This document shows positions 1 to 4,621 of a stretch of 5,086 nt of DNA, piece by piece. The DNA is taken from NCBI GenBank assembly GCA_016177315.1, contig JACOVN010000136.1:1-5086 (forward strand). Direction: 5' to 3'. The position numbers and the translations under genes were made by a program. The notes beneath the pieces were generated by a model that was not told the DNA's origin, made no database searches, and was given only the letters and a program-made list of their open reading frames with translations. Origin of the DNA: Candidatus Woesearchaeota archaeon (GTDB lineage Archaea > Nanobdellota > Nanobdellia > Woesearchaeales > UBA12501). The number at the start of each line of letters is the position of its first letter. The stretch's first letter is position 1.

Positions 1-18
1 CTATAAATTTTAATTAAC

Positions 19-27
19 ATTTAAATA
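19..27 (+). promoter_or_regulatory. TATA element for the winged-helix gene
   Basis: The element ATTTAAATA is centred about 25 nt before the ATG at 49. In archaea transcription starts about 25 nt downstream of the TATA centre, so the transcript would begin at or next to the ATG, making it leaderless. This agrees with the absence of a Shine-Dalgarno sequence. A second A/T element at 2-11 (TATAAATTTT) is too far upstream for this gene. It may serve a leftward gene outside the window. Confidence 0.6.
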
Positions 28-48
28 CCAAACAGCATTGCTAGATGT

Positions 49-333
49 ATGCCTGGCAAACCAGACCCTGAAACATACAAACGCATTCAAAGAAATATTC
101 TCAAAAAATTATACGCAAAGAAAGCATTTGCAAAAGGCCATCTCCTGTATGAAAGATTGCTCTCGGGCGTTCCTGGGCATTTGGCAGGTTTTGTTCAGGA
201 AGTCTTACATGACCTTATCAAGCAAAGTTTAGTGCTTCATTATGGTACCACAAAGCATGGAGATGCGTATCAGTTAAATATTGCAAAGCTCAAGGAGATT
301 GAAGAAATTGTATTCGGAGAGGATGAAAAATAG
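49..333 (+). CDS. Small winged-helix-like protein, possible DNA-binding regulator
   Basis: This 94-residue protein is probably cytoplasmic and its family is not recognised by name. The order of predicted elements suits a winged helix-turn-helix: helix 1 at about residues 7-28 (Lys/Arg-rich), helix 2 at about 29-38, a Gly-Val-Pro-Gly turn at 40-43, a putative recognition helix at about 43-60, a short beta wing around the Tyr-Gly-Thr-Thr-Lys-His-Gly-Asp stretch (65-72), then a C-terminal helix from about 77 and an acidic tail. The overall pattern resembles small archaeal regulators, but no family was confirmed. The ATG at 49 is chosen because a TATA element lies 25 nt upstream. An overlapping frame starting with TTG at 38 is poorer. 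The gene appears to be monocistronic. The fold is inferred from the helix and wing pattern only. It could equally be an RNA-binding or protein-binding winged helix. Confidence 0.8.
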   Translation: MPGKPDPETYKRIQRNILKKLYAKKAFAKGHLLYERLLSGVPGHLAGFVQEVLHDLIKQSLVLHYGTTKHGDAYQLNIAKLKEIEEIVFGEDEK

Positions 334-335
334 AG

Positions 336-382
336 CCTGCTCCTCTACGGCACAGACTTGAATCCAGATACTCAGGAGCAGG
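336..382. other. 9-bp inverted repeat in the 132-nt gap
   Basis: The gap at 334-465 contains no gene. Positions 336-344 (CCTGCTCCT) are perfectly complementary to 374-382 (AGGAGCAGG), enclosing a 29-nt loop. The repeat begins 2 nt after the stop codon at 331-333. It has no following T-run on either strand, so it is not a standard terminator. CTCTAC at 343-348 can also pair with GTAGAG at 403-408, which would allow a pseudoknot or an alternative fold. A further 5-bp stem is possible at 423-427 with 439-443. It could be a 3' untranslated structure, a small RNA or chance. No tRNA or box C/D pattern fits. Confidence 0.3.
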
Positions 383-465
383 AAGCTGGCCGACTCTTCG
401 CGGTAGAGACGAGCAGAGTTTCCTCTTACAGAGCGCTGAAGAGATTTTGAGAAGCAGCATAATTA

Positions 466-975
466 TTACAATAAACTCGACAATTCTTTCCTTAGATGCT
501 CCTCGATTTTATTTCGCAAAGATTTAAATTTTCTAGAATGAACAAGACGATCGTACTCCCTTACTGCTCTGACAATAGCCATAAAGATCTGTTCTTTTTT
601 TTCGTGAGTCGTAAAAACTAGAAGATATTGGTGGTCCTCAAGCTTATGATCCCACTCTGTTTCAAAGCCATGTTTCTCCATAACTATTTTTCCCAGCAAA
701 CGTCCGGCATATGCATGAAGGATACTATCAAGGTCATCATGATGAGCATCAGAGAATTCCCTCACACCCACAACCATACTATACGTAAGTGGCACATCGA
801 ATCTATCCAAGGTATCTCCAACACTATGAAAATAAACAGGATAAATCTGGTGTCGGGCCCGAATAGCCCAATCCCCAAATTGAGTTCGGTGGTACTCTAA
901 GTATCCAGCTGCTTCCATGCGCTCTTCGAAGGATTTTGTGTGCTGTCCTGACGATGGTGCAACAGTGCTCGCCAT
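466..975 (-). CDS. Histidine-rich protein of unknown family
   Basis: This 169-residue protein is not recognised. It appears soluble, with no signal peptide or membrane segment. Predicted structure is mixed: beta-strand-like stretches at about residues 44-50, 63-72 and 116-122, a helix at about 80-102, and a long charged C-terminal helix at about 125-167 rich in Arg, Lys and Glu. It has 13 histidines (about 8 percent), several clustered near acids: Asp-Ala-His-His-Asp-Asp at 76-81, Asp-His at 109-110 and Asp-His at 114-115. These might bind a metal, but no known motif is matched. The ATG at 975 is supported by a TATA element centred about 28 nt upstream and by the lack of a ribosome binding site, so the transcript is probably leaderless. 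It lies downstream of the VKOR gene on the same strand with a 61-nt gap and its own promoter. The start at residue 20 (Met) is a weaker alternative. Confidence 0.8.
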   Translation of the reverse strand: MASTVAPSSGQHTKSFEERMEAAGYLEYHRTQFGDWAIRARHQIYPVYFHSVGDTLDRFDVPLTYSMVVGVREFSDAHHDDLDSILHAYAGRLLGKIVMEKHGFETEWDHKLEDHQYLLVFTTHEKKEQIFMAIVRAVREYDRLVHSRKFKSLRNKIEEHLRKELSSLL

Positions 976-997
976 AGTATCAGGGAGACATTCTTAT

Positions 998-1007
998 CTT
1001 TATAAAT
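998..1007 (-). promoter_or_regulatory. TATA element for the 466-975 gene
   Basis: Read on the minus strand the element is ATTTATAAAG, preceded by an A-rich stretch (GAAAAA) in the position expected for a BRE. Its centre is about 28 nt before the ATG at 975, so transcription should start within a few bases of the start codon. Confidence 0.65.
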
Positions 1008-1036
1008 TTTTTCATTTTAACCACTCTAGAATGCTA

Positions 1037-1390
1037 CTATGCAAATGCCAGCAGTAGAACATTGATAAGATAAATCGTCGTACACACAACGCAAAAACTT
1101 TTCACCTTGAAGTATAATTCATAGGCGAGATAGATAGAGCCGAGCACAGAGAAGAGCGCCATCCAGAAAACGATTTTCATGGAATAAAAGGAGAAAGCAA
1201 ACAGAACCGCATAAAAAATCATTCCCCAGACAGTATTGGGAACACCAAAATGCTTCCCTTTCTCATGCCGGAATGCCTTGGTGCAGGAAATATTAGGAGA
1301 AATATCGCACCAGGGCTTTTCTGTGTAGGTGGCTTTCAACCCGTATAAGGACACGAAAAAGCCTGCAATGCTGAGGAGTTGGATAATCAT
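1037..1390 (-). CDS. VKOR-family disulfide-bond-forming membrane protein
   Basis: This is a 117-residue integral membrane protein of the vitamin K epoxide reductase family. In prokaryotes this family reoxidises a thioredoxin-like partner outside the membrane and passes the electrons to quinone, driving disulfide formation in exported proteins. All four conserved cysteines are visible. The loop pair Cys28 and Cys36 (in WCDISPNISC) has the same spacing as human Cys43/Cys51. The active CxxC is Cys100-Val-Val-Cys103 at the start of the last helix. Four hydrophobic segments lie at about residues 2-20, 52-70, 73-92 and 98-116, and FGVPNTVWG after the loop is typical of the family. It is a minimal version without a fused thioredoxin domain, and no DsbA-like partner is in this window. 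The ATG at 1390 begins just before helix 1. The longer open frame up to 1552 runs through the promoter and the divergent gene and was rejected. An in-frame TTG at 1396 is a possible alternative start. Confidence 0.92.
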   Translation of the reverse strand: MIIQLLSIAGFFVSLYGLKATYTEKPWCDISPNISCTKAFRHEKGKHFGVPNTVWGMIFYAVLFAFSFYSMKIVFWMALFSVLGSIYLAYELYFKVKSFCVVCTTIYLINVLLLAFA

Positions 1391-1398
1391 AGGCAATG

Positions 1399-1402
1399 CT
1401 CC
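1399..1402 (-). promoter_or_regulatory. Possible ribosome binding site of the VKOR gene
   Basis: GGAG on the minus strand lies 8 nt before the ATG at 1390, a normal Shine-Dalgarno spacing. The TATA element predicts transcription starting close to 1402, so the leader may be only about 12 nt. The motif might then sit at the very 5' end and be of limited use. Confidence 0.35.
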
Positions 1403-1422
1403 AAGTAGCCGTGCGCCACAAA

Positions 1423-1432
1423 CTATATAAAA
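1423..1432. promoter_or_regulatory. Shared TATA element of the divergent VKOR and PEGA genes
   Basis: The only good TATA element between the two divergent genes is CTATATAAAA (plus strand). On the plus strand its centre is 26 nt before the ATG at 1454, giving a leaderless transcript. On the minus strand it reads TTTTATATAG and is about 37 nt before the ATG at 1390, giving a leader of about 12 nt. The near-symmetric TATATA core would let TBP bind in either orientation. The whole gap between the start codons is only 63 nt. Confidence 0.55.
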
Positions 1433-1453
1433 CCTTTGGCATTTTTTGCGTAT

Positions 1454-2023
1454 ATGCGTAGGGCAACTACCATTGCACTGTGGGGCGGAGTAGCAATAGT
1501 GCTTATTCTTGCAGTCTTTCTCGTCATTTTCCAGCCCGGGGCCATGCAGCAAGCCCCTGAAATTGGAATGCCGATACCAACAGAGTCTGAAGGAGCAGAA
1601 GAGACTGCAGTAGTTAAAGAGGAATCAGCTCCACTACCCGAAACAGAAGAAGAGCAACTGCCGAATACAATAGAACCTGCCCCAGAGAGCGAACAGCAGA
1701 CTATGGAAGAAAAAGCGGCAAAGCAGGAAGAACCAAAACCGATAGTGGAGCCAGAGCCCTTGCCTCCAATGGCAAAGAAAACCGTGCAAGGAGATTTTGA
1801 AGGAAGAGAAGGCAGCATCCAGCTGGTTTCTTTCCCGGCCGGAGCCATGGTGTATGTAGATGGGAGATTTGTTGGTACAACCTCTCAGACATTCCGGAAG
1901 ATTCCAGCTGGAACTAGGCATATTACGTTGGAGAAGATTGGATACAAGCCATATGAAACCGACGTCTTTGTTCCGCCAGATAGGATTGCAATTGTCGAGG
2001 CACGATTGCAGAAACTGTATTGA
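1454..2023 (+). CDS. Membrane-anchored PEGA-domain surface protein
   Basis: This 189-residue protein is probably exposed on the outer cell face. It has an Arg-Arg start, one hydrophobic segment at about residues 8-26 acting as anchor, and a Glu/Pro-rich disordered linker at about 30-110. One C-terminal PEGA domain spans about 119-187, with the strand pattern GSIQLVSFPAGAMVYVDGRF and the tail HITLEKIGYKPYE. PEGA domains are small beta-sandwich modules common in surface and lipoproteins. No catalytic role is established, and the linker may span a cell wall or S-layer. The protein has no cysteine. ATG 1454 is chosen over the in-frame TTG at 1436 because the TATA element at 1423-1432 sits 26 nt before it. 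It is followed after 72 nt by a second PEGA protein with the same layout and the shared linker motif EESAP, so the two are probably paralogues. Confidence 0.85.
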   Translation: MRRATTIALWGGVAIVLILAVFLVIFQPGAMQQAPEIGMPIPTESEGAEETAVVKEESAPLPETEEEQLPNTIEPAPESEQQTMEEKAAKQEEPKPIVEPEPLPPMAKKTVQGDFEGREGSIQLVSFPAGAMVYVDGRFVGTTSQTFRKIPAGTRHITLEKIGYKPYETDVFVPPDRIAIVEARLQKLY

Positions 2024-2052
2024 GCCTACCCATTGAGCATATTTTCCATAAA

Positions 2053-2062
2053 CTATTTAAAC
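2053..2062 (+). promoter_or_regulatory. TATA element for the two-PEGA lipoprotein gene
   Basis: CTATTTAAAC is centred about 38 nt before the GTG at 2096, so transcription would start near 2083. The leader would be about 13 nt and would contain the Shine-Dalgarno at 2085-2091. It suggests the two PEGA genes are transcribed separately, although readthrough from 1454-2023 is possible. Confidence 0.5.
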
Positions 2063-2084
2063 TCGTTTTCCCAGAATTTTCCTT

Positions 2085-2091
2085 GAGGTGA
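2085..2091 (+). promoter_or_regulatory. Strong Shine-Dalgarno deciding the GTG start at 2096
   Basis: GAGGTGA matches 7 nt of the archaeal consensus GGAGGTGAT and ends 4 nt before GTG 2096. The overlapping ATG at 2094 is in another frame and hits a stop after 14 codons, so the ribosome binding site and the reading frame both favour GTG. Confidence 0.65.
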
Positions 2092-2095
2092 GCAT

Positions 2096-2983
2096 GTGCA
2101 AAAGAAGGCATATGATATTCTCGCATTGCTATTCCTAGCCATCCTGCTGGCTGGCTGCGCAACCGGAGAGGCAAAGAAATTTCCATTGGCTGTAGAAGGG
2201 AGAGAGGCAGCAGAGCAGCAAGAGCCAAAAGGAGAGCCTGCACCAGTGGAAGCAATGGAAGAATCGGCACCGGTAGAGCAAAGAGAAGAGACACCAGAAG
2301 CAGATGTCCCAGTACTGGAGCCAGCAGAGGAGCAAACAGATATGCCTGAGAGTGAAGAGGAAGAAGTCGAGTATGTGGAAGTCGAAACAGAAAAGGAAGA
2401 GGCAAAGCCAAGAGACATTCCGGTTTCCCCCACTCTTCGAAAGCCGGCCATCCAGAAAACCCGGAAGGATTTGGAGCAGATTGATAGTTTTGGTTATGGA
2501 ACAATTATAGTTATATCACAGCCAGAGGATGCCGATGCCTTTGTGGGAGGGGTCTTTGTTGGCAAAACACCCGTTACCCTGAAGAATTACCAGATCGGGT
2601 CTTATACTATCAAGTTGCAGAAAACCGGTTACGACTTTTACTTCTCCAACTTCTATCTGGCAAATGCGGAGAACGAAACGATTAACGTTACCCTGAACCA
2701 AACTGCGGCAGCAAGGCTCATCGGAGGAGAGGAGGAGGAAACCAGCGAAACGTACATAGACAGCAATCCGCAATTAGCATTCATTTATCTGAATGGAAAG
2801 TATACAGGCAAGAAAACTCCCATGAAATTTGATTTGAAGCCAGGCATATACACCATAAAGCTGGAGAAAGGAGGTTATGAGCTTTACACAGCAAAAATAA
2901 CAGTAGAAGCAAGGAAGGCACAGCGCGTCTATGCAAAATTAATCCCAGAATTAATTCCCGGTTTGAATGCGGAAGCACCATAG
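2096..2983 (+). CDS. Lipoprotein-like protein with two PEGA domains
   Basis: This 295-residue exported protein starts with a lysine-containing N-terminus, a hydrophobic stretch at residues 5-19 and a lipobox LLAGC ending at Cys21. That is the only cysteine, which supports lipid attachment there. Residues about 33-110 form a very acidic Glu/Pro linker (for example ESEEEEVEY at 85-93), followed by a basic patch at about 113-124. Two PEGA domains follow at about 135-200 and 219-282, each ending in a related strand (TIKLQKTGYDFY at 171-182, TIKLEKGGYELY at 253-264). Three N-x-T sequons sit at Asn193, Asn197 and Asn201. The role is probably structural or adhesive at the cell surface, and no enzyme motif is visible. 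The start is GTG with a strong Shine-Dalgarno. It shares its architecture with 1454-2023 but has an extra domain and a different anchor. Lipidation in this organism is inferred from the motif alone. Confidence 0.87.
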   Translation: MQKKAYDILALLFLAILLAGCATGEAKKFPLAVEGREAAEQQEPKGEPAPVEAMEESAPVEQREETPEADVPVLEPAEEQTDMPESEEEEVEYVEVETEKEEAKPRDIPVSPTLRKPAIQKTRKDLEQIDSFGYGTIIVISQPEDADAFVGGVFVGKTPVTLKNYQIGSYTIKLQKTGYDFYFSNFYLANAENETINVTLNQTAAARLIGGEEEETSETYIDSNPQLAFIYLNGKYTGKKTPMKFDLKPGIYTIKLEKGGYELYTAKITVEARKAQRVYAKLIPELIPGLNAEAP

Positions 2984-2984
2984 C

Positions 2985-2993
2985 TTTTTAAAT
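2985..2993 (+). promoter_or_regulatory. TATA element for hpt, in a T-rich gap
   Basis: TTTTTAAAT begins 1 nt after the stop codon of the PEGA lipoprotein gene, and its centre is 26 nt before ATG 3015, so hpt is probably leaderless. The whole gap (2984-3014) is T-rich on the plus strand with several T3-T5 runs. Archaeal RNA polymerase can terminate at such runs, so this 31-nt gap may end the upstream transcript and also start the next one. Confidence 0.6.
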
Positions 2994-3014
2994 TTCTTCG
3001 CTTTTCCCTTTTCT

Positions 3015-3611
3015 ATGGATTACTCCAAAACGGTTGCTGTCCCTGAAACTGGTCTGCCGGGAGAAGAGCAGAGCATTCCAGAAGCAGGCATGGGATATGT
3101 CTTGATCCCTGAAGAAAGGATTCAAGAGAGAATTGCTTATCTTGCGAAAGATATTGCAATGGATTTTCAACAAGTGCACGCGATTGTGGTGATGAAGGGT
3201 GCTGTTATGTTCTTTGAAGATCTCCGGAGAGCATTGGAGGAATTGGGAATATCCATTACCTTTGATCCTGTTACCGTAAGAAGCTATGCAGGAACACAAT
3301 CCACAGGAAAGATAAAGGTTTTGCAGGAAGTCGAAGATATTGCTGGAGAAGATTTGCTGTTGGTGGAGGATATTGTCGATACTGGCTTGACGGTGAAATT
3401 CCTCAAGAAGCATCTGCTCCAGAAGGGAGCAAAATCCGTAAAAATTTGTACACTGCTGGAGAAACCTACGAAGCGGAAGCATAAGATCCGGCTGGACTAC
3501 GTTGGCTTTACTATCCCTGATGTTTTTGTCGTTGGGTATGGGATGGATTATGAGGAGCAATATCGCGAACTTACGTATGTTGGAGTGCTCAAAACCACTG
3601 AGAAAGAGTAA
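3015..3611 (+). CDS. hpt: Hypoxanthine phosphoribosyltransferase
   Basis: This cytoplasmic purine salvage enzyme transfers phosphoribose from PRPP to hypoxanthine (often guanine too), giving IMP or GMP. It has 198 residues. The PRPP-binding signature is at residues 115-126 (LLLVEDIVDTGL), with Glu118, Asp119 and the likely catalytic base Asp122, equal to human Asp137. The flexible loop is RSYAGTQSTGKIKV at 89-102. Lys61-Gly62 forms loop I. Lys150 (LLEKP) corresponds to human Lys165. The base-binding C-terminal region at 162-192 contains VGFTIPD and FVVGYGMDY. It is the bacterial/eukaryotic HPRT type, not the APRT-like archaeal type. Residues 1-26 are an extension not usual in the family. The ATG at 3015 is supported by the TATA element 26 nt upstream, whereas Met26 (3090) would give the usual length. 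It appears to be transcribed alone. Confidence 0.95.
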   Translation: MDYSKTVAVPETGLPGEEQSIPEAGMGYVLIPEERIQERIAYLAKDIAMDFQQVHAIVVMKGAVMFFEDLRRALEELGISITFDPVTVRSYAGTQSTGKIKVLQEVEDIAGEDLLLVEDIVDTGLTVKFLKKHLLQKGAKSVKICTLLEKPTKRKHKIRLDYVGFTIPDVFVVGYGMDYEEQYRELTYVGVLKTTEKE

Positions 3612-3613
3612 TA

Positions 3614-3621
3614 TTTATATA
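3614..3621 (+). promoter_or_regulatory. TATA element for the PIN-like gene
   Basis: TTTATATA starts 2 nt after the stop codon of hpt and is centred about 30 nt before ATG 3648, predicting a start near 3643 and an almost leaderless transcript. A second A/T element at 3625-3631 (GTATATA) is only about 20 nt from the ATG and is less likely. Confidence 0.5.
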
Positions 3622-3622
3622 G

Positions 3623-3647
3623 CAGTATATACCATAAAAACAGTATA
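3623..3647 (+). repeat. Direct repeat CAGTATA flanking the predicted transcription start
   Basis: CAGTATA occurs at 3623-3629 and again at 3641-3647, 18 nt apart start to start, between the TATA element and the ATG of the PIN-like gene. It could be an operator half-site pair, but a 7-nt match in A/T-rich sequence can easily arise by chance. Confidence 0.2.
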
Positions 3648-4619
3648 ATGAGTTTGGGTATTGTTGCGACAGAGTTAAGGGACGCAGAGGAAGGTGAGGC
3701 AGCTGCTCAGGGATTTACCCTAGAGGAGATTGCTGCACAAGAGGGGTTTCTCTTATTTGATGGATGTGTGAAGCACGACTTCGAATTTCTTACTCTGACG
3801 TACAACACCAGAAGCTACAAGCAGCTGGACATTGCCTTGCTCGGGCGTTTATTGCATGCGGATAGAGAAATGCTCCAGTTTCTCTGGCTAGAGTGTGTCC
3901 ATACTATTCCTGAAGTAGTAGAAGAGTGGAGACAATGGCTGCAAATCCTCGGAGAGAAAACGCGGAATTATAATCAACGGGAGCAATTCTATATTGTTGA
4001 CCATCCGGAGAAACAGGGCAGAGGGACAGAACAGAAACGATTGATGGCAGAGCTGAATGAACAGGCATTGCAGATGGTGAAGCTGGCAAGGAAAAGCGTC
4101 TATACACCAACTATGCCAAAAGCATACGAAGCTATGCAGCGTGCTATAGAAACTATGGAGGATTGGCTCCATCTCAAGACAAAGATATCACCGTATCCAA
4201 AGGAACGAGAGCCAAGGATGTGGAGAAGAGAATGGCCAGAGCACCATGCGGATGAACGATTGGTTGCCATGGCGCTCTACCTCTCCCTTGTGGAGAACCG
4301 AAGTGTTGCTCTGGTCACAGGGGATTGGGATATCGTGAAGTTGATGAGAACGGCACACTGCCTATTAGCCACAAGAGATTCTTTGCCTTTCAGCTCTGAG
4401 GTTATGCAAACGCTTGATGCACACCCTGTCCGACTCTATTTTGCTGATCCACGAGTAGCAGAGGACCGGAGCAGGTACACAGTACCATTCGATGCACGAG
4501 AACGCCCTGCTTATTCTGTTTTCCGCAAATTTCCCTACAGCAAAGAAAAGGTATGCAAGAGGGCTTTTGAAGACTCCTTTTCCCCGCATCTGCGGCTGAT
4601 GAGAGAAGAGATAGCATAA
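3648..4619 (+). CDS. PIN-like domain protein, putative RNase, with long insertion
   Basis: This 323-residue cytoplasmic protein shows the order of acidic positions expected of a PIN nuclease. Asp38 is at the end of the first strand (FLLFDGCV). Glu91/Glu92 lie in a helix (IPEVVEEW, as in the usual second acidic site). Asp202 begins a helix (HADERLVAMAL). Asp226 and Asp228 follow a strand (VALVTGDWDIVKL), matching the common pattern in which a D.D pair ends the core. Such proteins usually cut RNA using Mg2+ or Mn2+. A PIN domain is typically about 130 residues. Here about 110 mostly helical and charged residues separate Glu92 from Asp202, and about 95 residues follow the core. No antitoxin gene is beside it on the same strand, so a toxin-antitoxin role is not supported. 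ATG 3648 is backed by a TATA element about 30 nt upstream. The CDS is secure. The PIN assignment rests on motif order and was not confirmed by a profile search. Confidence 0.8.
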   Translation: MSLGIVATELRDAEEGEAAAQGFTLEEIAAQEGFLLFDGCVKHDFEFLTLTYNTRSYKQLDIALLGRLLHADREMLQFLWLECVHTIPEVVEEWRQWLQILGEKTRNYNQREQFYIVDHPEKQGRGTEQKRLMAELNEQALQMVKLARKSVYTPTMPKAYEAMQRAIETMEDWLHLKTKISPYPKEREPRMWRREWPEHHADERLVAMALYLSLVENRSVALVTGDWDIVKLMRTAHCLLATRDSLPFSSEVMQTLDAHPVRLYFADPRVAEDRSRYTVPFDARERPAYSVFRKFPYSKEKVCKRAFEDSFSPHLRLMREEIA

Positions 4620-4621
4620 TT

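Noticed and set aside
38..232. TTG-started frame overlapping the winged-helix gene
   Set aside because: Its start lies only about 14 nt from the TATA centre and its product has no recognisable pattern. The ATG at 49 is correctly spaced and gives a coherent fold.
336..408. tRNA or box C/D RNA in the 334-465 gap
   Set aside because: The outer stem spans only 47 nt, too short for a tRNA acceptor, with no D, anticodon and T arms in order. No paired C and D boxes were found.
628..900. 90-codon open frame on the plus strand inside 466-975
   Set aside because: No promoter at leaderless distance and no Shine-Dalgarno. The minus-strand gene has a well-placed TATA element and a more protein-like sequence.
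1391..1552. Cysteine-rich N-terminal extension of the VKOR reading frame
   Set aside because: It would cross the TATA element and overlap the start of the divergent PEGA gene. The VKOR fold begins with the hydrophobic helix right after the ATG at 1390.
1923..2504. 193-codon open frame on the minus strand opposite the PEGA lipoprotein
   Set aside because: It is Leu/Pro-rich and arises from the Glu/Ala/Pro-rich codons on the plus strand. It lacks a promoter, and the plus-strand product has a lipobox and PEGA domains.
1037..2983. VKOR acting on the neighbouring PEGA proteins
   Set aside because: The PEGA proteins contain no cysteine apart from the single lipobox Cys21, so they cannot form intramolecular disulfides.
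2988..3560. 190-codon open frame on the minus strand opposite hpt
   Set aside because: The plus strand encodes an unmistakable HPRT with all active-site motifs. The minus frame shows no motif and no TATA or ribosome binding site.
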